From Straminergon stramineum (Eukaryota > Streptophyta > Bryopsida > Hypnales > Calliergonaceae): a stretch of DNA of 64,000 nt. Numbering within the stretch: the stretch's first letter is position 1; each line of letters starts with the position of its first letter. The notes beneath the pieces were generated by a model that was not told where the DNA came from, did not search any database, and worked only from the letters and a program-made list of their open reading frames with translations. Positions 47,080 through 56,862 of the stretch are shown here, piece by piece. The DNA lies in the NCBI GenBank assembly GCA_963920665.1, contig OY987265.1:18853001-18917000 (forward strand), read 5' to 3'. The position numbers and the translations under genes are program-made.

Positions 47080-48416
47080 CAGGTGATATCCCCCCTCTCT
47101 CTTGTACACACTTCTTGAAGTGGGCTAGCCAAGCATAGAATATTGTGGATGTCATCCAGGCTTTTGGCTGCATAGCCATGCATGCTCCATCTTCACACAG
47201 CTTAATATAATCTTCCCGAACTCGTTTTCCTTTGAAGATGTACAAATTAGGTATAGATGTCCCAGCAGCGTTTATACATACCAAGACTGAACACCACTCT
47301 CTTTCATCGGGGATAATGGAATGAACAGATGTGCTACCTGTGCGTGCTATAACTTTGGCACCTCCATTTCTTCCAGCTTAGCAACCTGTTTCGTCACAAT
47401 TCCAAATCCGATTTGGAGCATAGTGATGTTTATTAGTAAGTGTCTTCAAATTCTCATAGAAACTTCGAACATTTTCTGGACACAGACCTTTAGCTCGAGC
47501 TACTTCAAGGGGTTGAGACACTCTCAAAGAGAATTCGGGATGTCGTTTTCTGAACCATCAAACCCATCCTCTGCCTAGCATGCCGTTATCATCCCATGGT
47601 GTGGAACGATTCTTTGTGATTTCCCCGACCTTAACGCGTAGGTTAAACATAGTGATGGGGTGCCCTAAGTTTGTTAATTTGAAGCACCAGTTACGAAGCT
47701 CCTCTTCTTCCTCCTTTGATAGAACCGGTGAAGCTCCACGCTTACGACTTTGAGTAGAGCCATACACATGTCCACGAAGTGATGTATGAGGTATTCCAAA
47801 AACTGATGAAGCTATTTTGGTCTTCATTCCATTGTCTATTGCTTGGAGAGCTGCCTATAATTGCTGATCTGTCCAATTCCCATTCTTTCGTCTCCTATCT
47901 CTATGTCTTGGACGTCCTCCTTTCTTCTGTAAATTGTTGTGGTTGATGTTTTCAAGTGGGGTGGGTTGTTCCTGTCCTCTCTCTACAACTTCAATAGAAG
48001 CAGGAGTAGAGTTCATGTCAATAGCACTAGGAGTAGGACATGTACCTTGGGTTCTACATGGAGCTTCAACTGGATTCTTTTGCGACAAATTTGGGCGACT
48101 CCTGTTGCAGTGCCTTGTTGATCTGGCCCCTTCTTTCTTCTTGTTCCAATCTTGTTCATTCCTCTTTTCTGTTGGTCTAGTGCGGTTGCTTCTATTTGCT
48201 ATGGAATGCTTCTGTCCTTGGCACCTGACCTCCTCAGAGTAACAAATATTACTTGCATCTTCAAATCCTTCAGCACTGCTACCATCACTATTGTCCAATG
48301 TTTCATCTGAGGTGTTTTCCTCATAGTCTGATCCATTGGGAAATCCTTGAAGTTCTCCTTTTTCTACTACCATATTTTTAGCTGAGAACGCACACGACCT
48401 CAAGAAATATTCATAG

Positions 48417-48638
48417 TTGAAGAACTTTGAACTCTCTCAAGAAAGCCCACTTCTTGCACTACGTCTCTATGGAAACGAATGTAAATACACGATTGCAAGA
48501 GCTAATCTTACTTACGAAGAGCCAACTAAAATCACTAAGCTTCGAATTGAAAATGAAGACTTGAACAAGGAGAAGGAATTGTGCTCGATTGTTGTTAAAA
48601 GGCACCTAGAAGCGGCCTCTAGTGATCATAATTGCAAG
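48417..48638 (+). other. Possible orphan exon inside the pogo-like element
   Basis: A plus-strand open segment of about 74 codons (MKNFELSQESPLLALRLYG near its start) is followed by a good donor, GCAA/GTGAGG, at about 48,637. It is Lys/Glu-rich toward its end. It lies divergently next to the 5' end of the transposase. It could be another exon of the captured gene seen at 39.6-42.0 kb, or the start of a separate one. No family is recognised. Confidence 0.3.
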
Positions 48639-48983
48639 TGAGGGCGCACTAATATATTGCCGCCATTGTTAATAAAACTATCAATTAGATTTAGCTAATT
48701 TGTCTCTTTAAGTACTGTCAAGTAGTTATGTGCCTCTGCATGAATCATAGTCCATGAAGTGGAAATTAGTTACCTGAACGCCATGTTGTTAAATACATTA
48801 GTGTCTCAAATATGGGTTTAATTACCGCCGATTTTGTTTAGTGACGTCTCTGACATGTTCGCACTATGCATAAAACGTCGACTGCAAGACCCCCATATTT
48901 TACAGTAAACACTGAAAGATGGTTTTATTACCACTCTACTATTACTTTTAAGTGTTTTTTATAGGTGCAGAAAAGGGTACAGG

Positions 48984-49006
48984 GACGCTTTTGGGTGTTT
49001 TCACCT
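48984..49006 (-). repeat. Right terminal inverted repeat of the pogo-like element
   Basis: Its complement reads AGGTGAAAACACC then CAAAAGCGTC. It is followed by TA and then resumed LTR sequence. Confidence 0.85.
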
Positions 49007-49009
49007 TAG

Positions 49010-49320
49010 TATATTGTGATCGGGGTCAAGGTCTAGTCTACCGAGGGTTGGGGAGGTATAGTCTACAGAGGTCGGAAGGTTCAATCACCAGGGTTGGATG
49101 ATTCAATTGTAGAGGTGGAGGGGTTCAGTTACTAGGGTTGAAGTTACAGTCGTCGGGGTCAGGGTTATAGCTGCCAGGGTTGGGATTCAATAGCAAGGGT
49201 CAAGGTTACATTTTCCAGGATTATAGTTTAGTTGCAAGGATGGGGGGTCAGTCATTGGGGTCAGAGTTCAACTACTGGGGTAGCAAATTCAGTCGTTGGG
49301 TAAGGGAAGGAGGGCTAGGG
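49010..49320. repeat. Variable short-period array of the LTR unit
   Basis: Degenerate units of about 25-30 bases built on GGGGTCAGGGTT, GGGTTGG and CAGTTAC words. It corresponds in position to the arrays at 12,520-12,780, 16,620-16,880 and 31,800-31,990 in the other copies, although the words differ among copies. Confidence 0.55.
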
Positions 49321-52012
49321 CCAAGGAGAAAGGAAGGGGTCCAAATAAAGGATAGGGCTTTAGCAGCTGGTCCAGCACAAGGGGGGAAGAAAGGGAAAAA
49401 AGAAGTCTAAGGGTTTGAAGGGAAGAAGGAAACCCAAGGAAGAAAGAGAGAACCCCCTATAATTGACGCTTGCTCTAAGACCCACCTTCAAGTAGGAAGT
49501 CAACTCTTCGTCTCCACAAAACAAACCAAAGAAGAGAAGAATGAATGATGGATTGACAAGAAAGGAGAGATCATTTGATGGGAAAGATTGATAGTAGATA
49601 AGGTAGAAGAAAAATCCCTGAATCTTGTTTGAGCCCTTGGATTAACTTTAGGTGATTATCGTGAGGTTAGACGTAGCATGTAGCACGTAAAAGGTAGTTC
49701 AACCTTGTAGGATGCAATGATGCATCCTTAGTCAGTCTCATAGGTAGAAACGAGGGTAGTGGGGCCACCGTAAGACATAAGAGGAATAATATAGAAGGAA
49801 AAGAAAAGGGAGGGAAAGAAATAGGACAAGGCCAACAAGCAAACTTTGTATCAACTTACTCTATTATTAAAATGATCATTCGTTGCATCGTATTAAGGGA
49901 GTTCATGGTGGAGGAGTGAGAACTCCCAGTAGGCATAGTCAACGACTCGAGTTTCAAGGTATGAGACAAACCATCCCTAACTTTTCCACTTTCCCTAATT
50001 AGCAATTATTAACTCTGGCCGAGGTCCACCCCTAAGTCAGACCCCTAAGGCTAGAGGTCAAGTCACTTCTTAGGATAGAAACCTAGAGAGGAGGTTTGTA
50101 GCTTTCCAAAAACCTAAGGCATGCCCAAATTGAAATAGAAACGAGAAAGTTATTACCGAATGAAGGTTAGGACTTAATTTGGATGAAGAATAGTTAGACA
50201 TGAAATTTGGTAGCAAATTGAGGAGATTAGGAAGAGTCTATTAATTAGGTTCCATAGGTGAAAGAAAAACTCAATACCAAATTGTAGATTAAGAGGAATC
50301 AGTGGATGAAGTCTTAAGCACTGACTAGCGATCAAACTTCATCCATCAAGAACTTTTATTGAAAATGTCAGATTAGAAAATGTCTTACCAATATGGAAAG
50401 CTAGAGTCAAGGGCTAAAAGGAAAAAAATATAAAGTTTCCAAAAGTCAGTAAAGAGGTGGAGGCTAACCTGAACCCCGAATGCTAATGGAAACCAATCAC
50501 AAGTCTTAGAGGTAGAAGTTGAGTGAGGAATTTTGGAATCTAGGCTTGTAGAAAAAGTTCAGTAGAGTCCATAGGAACCTCTCAATTAAGGAAAATCACA
50601 AAAAACCCAAAAGATAATGAAGGATGAAGTTTAGACTAGGGTTGGATGAGACATTCATAGAAGTTTTCCATTAAAGACCAAACTCCCTATTTAGTTGGGG
50701 ATAAGTCTCCTAAACAACTCCAAGAAATTTCAAGTCATTTAAAATTAGGAAACTAGACTCAAATTGTGAATGAAGTTTGATGAACCACGTAGCAGTCAAA
50801 CTTCATCCGTCCATAACTTTGACTTATAGGATCAGATAGGGTCAAATTTTAGGTTTTTAGAAAGGGAAAGGAATGCCGTAGAAGGTTTTAAAGTTAGTTC
50901 CCCCTTGATGAGAGTTCCTTCCAAAACCACAGCAGCCTCATCCATTCGGCCAATTGAGGACTTCGGATATAGATTAAGCGATTCTTACACATTTGGGTTA
51001 CATTTAGGCACTTGGAAAAAGATCCATTTTCTTGGAAGGTACAGTGGACCACACTTAGGCACCCCAAAAGTAGGATTCACTTAGTCAAAATCCAAAACTT
51101 GGTTGTGCTTGCGATTTACCAAGGGTAGGTAAATTGGCGCTCACACCCAGGCTTCACAAAAAAAACCACAAAACATGGAATAGGGCTTGCGAAAGATGGA
51201 CGAAACTAGCGGGGGTGGAGGGAACTTTTAGAATTGGACACACTAAGATCTACTTCCTAATTTGGGGTACTAAACTTTGGTTCGTTTCTAAATGTTTTGA
51301 AAACTAAACTTTGGAGGTGAACACCAATTAGGGTCAAAGCTCCACCATCGATTTGGATCTAATATCAAATCTAAGATTTGGAGGTACCTAAAGGTTCTAC
51401 TATTGGTAAGATGTTTAATATACAATCTAAGACCTTAGAGACCTAAGGGGTCCAAAGCTTCACCGTCTCGACAAAGCCCACAATGATACGTGTAAAGATA
51501 AGGCAAGGTTAGTAAACCATGGGGACTTAGGACACTCTCACAACCTTGTGTCAAGTGTTAGGCTAGGAAGGGTTAGTAAGAGACTCAAAGTAAACTAGAG
51601 GCCTCCCAAAGCGGCATCGCCAAGGTACAATGAGGGGTTGGTTCTAGGGTTAGTACAAAAAAGCAATAGACACTTCAAAAAGACTTCTCAAAACGTGGCA
51701 AGACCCAACAAGAGAAGGAACATACACTCTCCAAGGTTAGTAGGACTAAGAGCTCAAGACTTTCAAAGCTAACTTGAGACAAAATGATCACAAGGGAATA
51801 CAAGGCTTGAAAAACAACAAGACAAGAAGACACAAAGTGCAAAGGGACCATAAGACCTCTACAATTTGCAACAAGACTAGCAAAAGAGAAAAAAGAACAA
51901 CAAGAAAACAAACACCGGCAAGGTTTTTGGGCTAAATGCCAAAAGTTCTAACAAGAATGGATGCAACAGGGCCAAATACAAAATGGGGGTGCAAGGAGAG
52001 GAGAAGGGTGCC

Positions 52013-52020
52013 CTTTTATA
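52013..52020 (-). promoter_or_regulatory. TATA box of the minus-strand LTR unit
   Basis: On the minus strand TATAAAAG is followed by GGCACCC and then a leader resembling copy A after 11,599 (AACTTTTGGCATTT). Confidence 0.5.
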
Positions 52021-52099
52021 GATGGTCGGGCACCCTTCTTCCCCTCAAAGTTACAAGTAGCAATTTGGTAAATCGCTAAGCTTGGATCTAAATCTAATT

Positions 52100-54650
52100 G
52101 CTTCCACATACATTTGTGTTGAACAAGCATGAAAGAAACAAATGAATCTATGGTCCAAAATTTTATCACTTTAGCCTTGTAGTTGAAACTACCTGAAACA
52201 CTGCTACTACCGTACTTAGAGGCATCTTTCGCCTACTCACATCTCTTTCTTAGCATCAATGACACCCAAGAACCCCTTTCTATCTTAGTGAGAATCCAAT
52301 TTCCCTCATCGTCCATAGAGTTGAACAAAATTACCCCTTGAATAGAGCTTCGTGGCCTCATTGCCCTTAAACCCAAACTTGAACTCAGTTGCAAAAATTT
52401 AATTTGCAAATGGTCACAAAACAAAGAAATTCAAGTCAGTCTTTAGTCTAGCTTTGTATGAGAAATTGGTCTTTCATTCAATTTGTTACATTAGCCTCAA
52501 GCAAATTTTGATATTAGCATGAAGCTAATCTAATACCTTCCAATTTCTCACTAAGTAGTTTAGTCCTAGCCAAAGCCATCCAATGTTTGGATCATTGGAC
52601 CAATAGGTGCACTCTTTGTTTCTACAGCGAACAATGAAGTCATCCAACGGCCACTTTTCGACCTGAGTGTTGTCTAAGGGTAAAAGGCCCAAAATTGCTT
52701 CATTTTGCTACTCTTTAAAGTAGGGCTACAATTAATGTCCACCTAAATTATGTTTCCACCATATGCAATTTCAACGGTGTGATGCTTTCAAGGTCCAAAT
52801 AATTTGAGTTTGTGATTCATGTGGGCTAAAATTTCTTTGAAGGCATTCATTGAAATAATCATTATATTGTGAAGAAACAAATTTGTTTCCCTCTTTTTAG
52901 AACAACTTCAAAAAATCACCTGTAAGGCACATAGCTTGGTAAAGGTTCATGTAATGCTCTTGACCCCCAAAAGAAATAAAAAAATGATCGTGGAACTAAT
53001 GCAAGTGAAAGATGAAAATAATAAAGCATAACTAAAGATCACCAATATTACAAGCTTCACACATCAGAAATTCAAATGGAGATTTCAAATGGAAATGAAT
53101 ATGCAATGACAATGTGCTCGGATATGAAGGTGGACCAAGTCCTCAATAAATTGTATTTCTAAACAATAAAAGCCCTTTTCCTTAGAAAGCAAAAGCAAAA
53201 GAAGTTTGCAGTGGAAGTCTCCAACTAGATTGCCAAAAAAATTTGTAAACCAACAATATCACAATTTTATTTAAAAAAGAAGAAGTACAAAGTCACAAGA
53301 AACATTCTTCTCTTTAGGCAACCTACATCTAAAAATAAAATAAAAATTGAGAAACAAATGTTGAGCTATAGTTTTTGCATGAAGTTAATTACTAATTTAT
53401 TGTAGCAAGCATTCCTTGAAGAAGACTGACTTTAGCAGCTTCTGATTAGTTCACTATATCTACAACTTGTTTAGATTACTTTGTCATTCATGCAATGGCC
53501 TCCTATGTAGCAAATTTCTCACTCTTTTTCCCAATAGGAATTTGAGAAGTAATTGTTGTAAGTTCAAGAACCTTAACATTGTCATCACGAGTTTCCTAAC
53601 CCTCTTCTTGGACACTGTTAGGATCCTCATCCTAAACACTAGTATAAACATGCTTGAAAACATTAGCACAATCATGCATTTTATCCATCAATTAAAGAAT
53701 ACCACTTGCATTTGGTACGGTAGACCTATCATTACCAAATATGTTGTTGGTAGTGTAGTCAACTTTATAATTGTTGTAAGTTTTTTTCCACTTCTTTCGA
53801 CAAGCATCACTACTACAATTGAACTTGGGGCAAGTTGCAACTAGGTGAGTATGCAAAAGTCCCCAATTGTCTACACCTATAAAATAACAAACACCATAAA
53901 AGTTATTTCATATTCAAGAATTGAAAAAAACATGCAAACCTTTGTAGTGTCATAAACAATTGTAAACCTTGAATATAACAATCAATAAAGATATCAGTAA
54001 TTTAGAAACATCTTTGTACAAGGAAACAAACCTTGCTTCTTCATGCCACTAAATTTTGTCATGCATTGTACCCCAAAGTGAATGAGGTTGACAATCTATT
54101 ATTCCTTCCATTTTAGGCCTCATTTGGTTCTGTCTTCTTCATCATCAATTTCTACAGCATGAATAGGGGTGGTCTTTGAATTGGATCGACTTTTCTTTTT
54201 GGTCTTCGCTTTTTGTTTTGAAACCCTAACATACTTCTTTGGGGAAGCTTGGGCATTTGTTCTTGTAGAGTGTCATGTTTTGTAGGCTGTATCTCCTTAG
54301 AGTTTGTTGCAATATTTCCATTGTCATTCTCCTTGTATAGCATATCTGGAAATTGTGGAGGATATTGGGGGAAATTGACTGTCACTGTGATTAGTATGCG
54401 TCTTAGAGGTGAACCTGTAGTGCATGATGGAAATTTGCAACAACAAAGAAAGTCCTTGATATAAGTTAATATTTCCTAAACAATTCATAAAATAAGAACG
54501 AGACCGATTGTGTATAAAAACCTTTGGAATACAATCAAAAAACCTTTTGAATAGAGTCCAGTTCTTATTTATTCCTTAGGATTGTATCTATAATATTAAA
54601 AGTCTAAATGAAGCTTGTGATAATGTGATTGAATCATTTAAAATCCTATT
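52100..54650. other. No gene seen
   Basis: About 2.5 kb of AT-rich sequence. Short ORFs at 53,467-53,844 and 54,152-54,385 lack recognisable domains and splice-like structure. Confidence 0.45.
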
Positions 54651-54659
54651 CTAAGAACA

Positions 54660-55578
54660 ATGCAAAATTCCTATTCCATTACATAGTGGACATTGCCTTC
54701 AACCTCCTAATGTTTCAATTTTTAGTGATATATTTTGGAATTTTTTGAGGTTGTGTATTTTCACAAGAGCTTTGTGAAAATATATTTTTTATTTGAATCG
54801 ATGCTTGGGAACAAAAGTTATGGCATAATAAGCAAAAATGGAGTTCGGCGGGTAGCACAAAACAAATCATAGAAAGTCAAAATAATTTTTTTTTCAAATT
54901 TTGTTCTCAAAGATTATATTTTTGTATACATGTGAAGCTTTGATTCATTCAATTTGGACTAATAATGAGAAAGTTATGGACAATCTTAGTTTTTCGGACA
55001 ATCTAAGCATCTTCTTGAAAAAATAACTTGTGGAATTCATTTTTTAATGCAATTTTTAGAATTTTTCTAAAAGAAATTCTGGACAAGGTTAGATTCTCCT
55101 TCTAGAACAATCTTATTGTTGGGATTCTTGTGATTCAATTCCATCTAAAAATTATTAACAATTTAGTTTTTTCTTCAATCTTGAACCCACCTCTTCTTAA
55201 CAATTTTTTGATGAGTGAAAATTAAGTGCTTTTTTTCCAAATTTTTTTTGTAGATTCTCAACTCAACTACTTAACATAAATAAGTAGAAAATCAAAATAC
55301 GTAGTGCAAAAAAATTAAACTAAAAAGATTCAAAGCCAAAAACTCTAGTCAAGCAAGGTGAAAAAAAAGTTGTTTTCTTCACTTTAAATGCATATATCTT
55401 GCAATCTGCATGGTCAAAGTTTCTGAAATTTCTTCCATGTATTCATATTCTAATCAAGTATAAGATCTTACGGTTGGATATGCAAAAAAGAAAATTTTTT
55501 AATGTTCTTTTCTCTTTGCAATAGAAATGACAGTTTTGAATGTTTTTTGATAGGAAAATCACCTTGGTCCTTTAGTGG
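54660..55578 (+). mobile_element. piggyBac-like MITE remnant, copy 4 (left end lost)
   Basis: The right end TGGTCCTTTAGTGG is followed by TTAA at 55,579-55,582. Internal homology to copy 3 is clear (GCTTGGGAACAAAAGTTATG at about 54,805, TATCTTGCAATCTGC at about 55,396). At the expected left end the CCCCTAAAGG terminus and TTAA are not recognisable, so this copy is older or truncated. Confidence 0.7.
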
Positions 55579-55589
55579 TTAAGGTTGTG

Positions 55590-56000
55590 AAAGAGAAATA
55601 GAGATTATAGTTAGAAGGGTTAAATTAATTAAGAAGTACCAAATTTGAATCAAGAAAAGGAAATAATCAATGAACAAAAGCGTTGAACCTTTTCTTGACA
55701 CCCCACAAGAATAGGAGCATTCTTGTATAATATTGTCAAAAGGAAAAAATCATGGAGTTGTACCTCTTTGAAAATGTTGAGAGCATTATGTTGAAGAAAC
55801 CACAAGCTTCATAAGATACCATGGTGAAAAGTCCAAAGGATGGAGGGGATGTAGAGGGTTTAGTACTATGGATAAGTTTAGGATCAACTCCCAATGTAAT
55901 CCCAAACTTGTCCACTACAAGTCCCGCGTGCTCAATAATTTTGGCACGAATCGTGGACTTTTAGCAAAGTGGTGGTCCATCAAGTGTGAAACCCCCAGTC
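55590..56000. other. No gene seen
   Basis: Unremarkable sequence between the MITE remnant and the 60-bp tandem repeat. Confidence 0.4.
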
Positions 56001-56175
56001 GACAAAACTTCACCATCAACCAAGCAAATGGTAAAAGGTTTCATCCACAAGCACTGGGTGGACAAAACTTCACCATCAACCAATGAAATGGTAAAAGCTT
56101 TCATCCACAAGCACTGGGCGGACAAAACTTTCATCAACCAATGAAATGGCAGAGGATTCTGTCCACAAGCACTGG
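56001..56175. repeat. 60-bp tandem repeat, three copies
   Basis: GACAAAACTT recurs at 56,001, 56,061 and 56,121. Each unit continues CACCATCAACCAA(T/G), AAATGGTAAAAG, TTTCATCCACAAGCACTGG. The third unit lacks six bases. The minus-strand frame stays open because the period is a multiple of 3, but it is not otherwise gene-like. Confidence 0.85.
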
Positions 56176-56862
56176 ACATCCATGTATAAACGGAACTTGG
56201 CAATAAAGGATAGCAAGCCGGACTAAAACTAGCCGTTCTTATACACTGCATTTTTGCACTTATTGCAAGCTGCGCTTCACCAAAGACAATAAAATTTATG
56301 CACAATTCCACCTTTTCTCTTGCGAATTTCTCAGGCGGTATCTACGAATGCACATCCATTTTGAGGAAATAGCCCCATGCTCCACATGGTTGAAGCTCTG
56401 TCACGAATTACAGTTCACAGTATACGGATAAACCCCCATCTTTCATTATTTAGAAATTTAAACCAAAGTTGGCATTCATGTAGTACACCCCACATTACAA
56501 GGCTTGTACAGAAAAACAGAGAAGACGGGTACAGTATGAACAAAACAAAGTACCTTTCATTTCATAAAAACGGGGTCAAAAATTATTCCCCTACCGTGCT
56601 GGTCTAACCAGAACAGGCTGCTGTCGGTGACATGGTACATGAACACTCTGTTTTAATTCAAAGTAGGCACACAAGGGACACCCACCGAGGTTTCTTCTTT
56701 CCGGATTCTACATCCGACATTGGTCGGTAGATGCTGAAAGTGCCAACCAAAGAGTTGGAGATTCTACGTTCGACACTCTTGTCGCAATCAGACACTCTTG
56801 TCCCCAGAACAGTCTAAGATGGGGAATTTGTAAAAGAATATGAAAAAAATCACATTTCCTAT
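56176..56862 (-). other. Probable 3' UTR and downstream flank of the sulfate transporter
   Basis: No independent gene was seen. The first few hundred bases below 56,862 on the minus strand probably form the 3' UTR; its end cannot be placed from sequence alone. Confidence 0.4.

Larger units (their letters stand above)
42284..48403 (-). pseudogene. pogo/Tigger-like DDE_1 transposase, three stops and one large insertion
   Basis: The minus-strand frame is constant from 48,403 to the stop at 42,284, once the 3,481-bp insertion (43,599-47,079) and one 5-bp duplication are discounted. An acidic/basic N-terminus holds an AT-hook-like GGRPRHR (about residues 163-169), then an HTH (AIDNGMKTKIASSVFGIP). 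A CENP-B-type helix region includes W..WFRKRHPEFSLR. Catalytic motifs follow: NCDETG (first Asp), LLILDSHSSH (second) and LQPLDV (third), with the usual SHTSHALQPLD block. The C-terminus is a long Lys/Glu/Arg-rich, coiled-coil-like tail. Three stops interrupt it: TAG 47,855-47,857, TGA 47,558-47,560 and TAA 47,378-47,380. Each is explicable as one C-to-T change (CAG, CGA, CAA). The gene is dead; it presumably once mobilised the surrounding element. Confidence 0.85.
38933..49006 (-). mobile_element. pogo/Tigger-like DNA transposon, 10.1 kb, with TA target duplication
   Basis: Inverted ends AGGTGAAAACACC(T/C)AAAA(C/G)CGTC lie at 38,933-38,955 and, inverted, at 48,984-49,006. Both are bordered by TA (38,931-38,932 and 49,007-49,008). 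TA duplication is the signature of the Tc1/mariner/pogo superfamily, and the transposase inside (minus strand, 42,284-48,403) is independently of the DDE_1/CENP-B type. Removing the element rejoins two halves of an LTR unit to the expected length. Besides the transposase it holds plus-strand exon-like segments at 39,643-41,958 and 48,417-48,638, and a nested 3,481-bp insertion. Without that insertion the element is about 6.6 kb. Confidence 0.85.
36473..51145 (+). mobile_element. Giant LTR-like unit, copy E/F, split by a 10-kb DNA transposon
   Basis: The left half is 36,473-38,932: start TGTGAGCCTCC, TATAAAAG at 37,731, and 63-bp tandem repeats at 38,230-38,550. The right half is 49,007-51,145: a variable GGGGTCAGGGTT array, then the AAAAGATCCATTTTCTTGGAAGG landmark near 51,015, ending TTGGCGCTCACA. 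Together they make about 4.6 kb, the length of the other copies, which confirms they were once contiguous. The outer flanks are CCTGA and CCCAG. They differ only by transitions, so a 5-bp duplication is possible but unproven. There is no retrotransposon protein. Confidence 0.7.
34519..52100 (-). mobile_element. Giant LTR-like unit of subfamily 2, minus strand, split by a later insertion
   Basis: Read on the minus strand, the promoter half lies at about 52,100-51,146: TATAAAAG at 52,020-52,013, then GCTTTGGACCCC-type repeats at 51,460-51,290. The 3' half lies at 36,472-34,519 and ends CCACTCACA. The segment between them (36,473-51,145) is a separate plus-strand unit inserted later. The 3' half is colinear with the reverse complement of 19,560-20,420 joined to 24,550-25,299. 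It supplies the empty site for the hAT-like element. The upstream boundary near 52,100 is approximate. Confidence 0.6.

Noticed and set aside
36468..51150. CCTGA/CCCAG as a proven 5-bp target duplication of the outer LTR unit
   Set aside because: Three of five positions differ. All are transitions, so it stays possible, but I do not count it as evidence.
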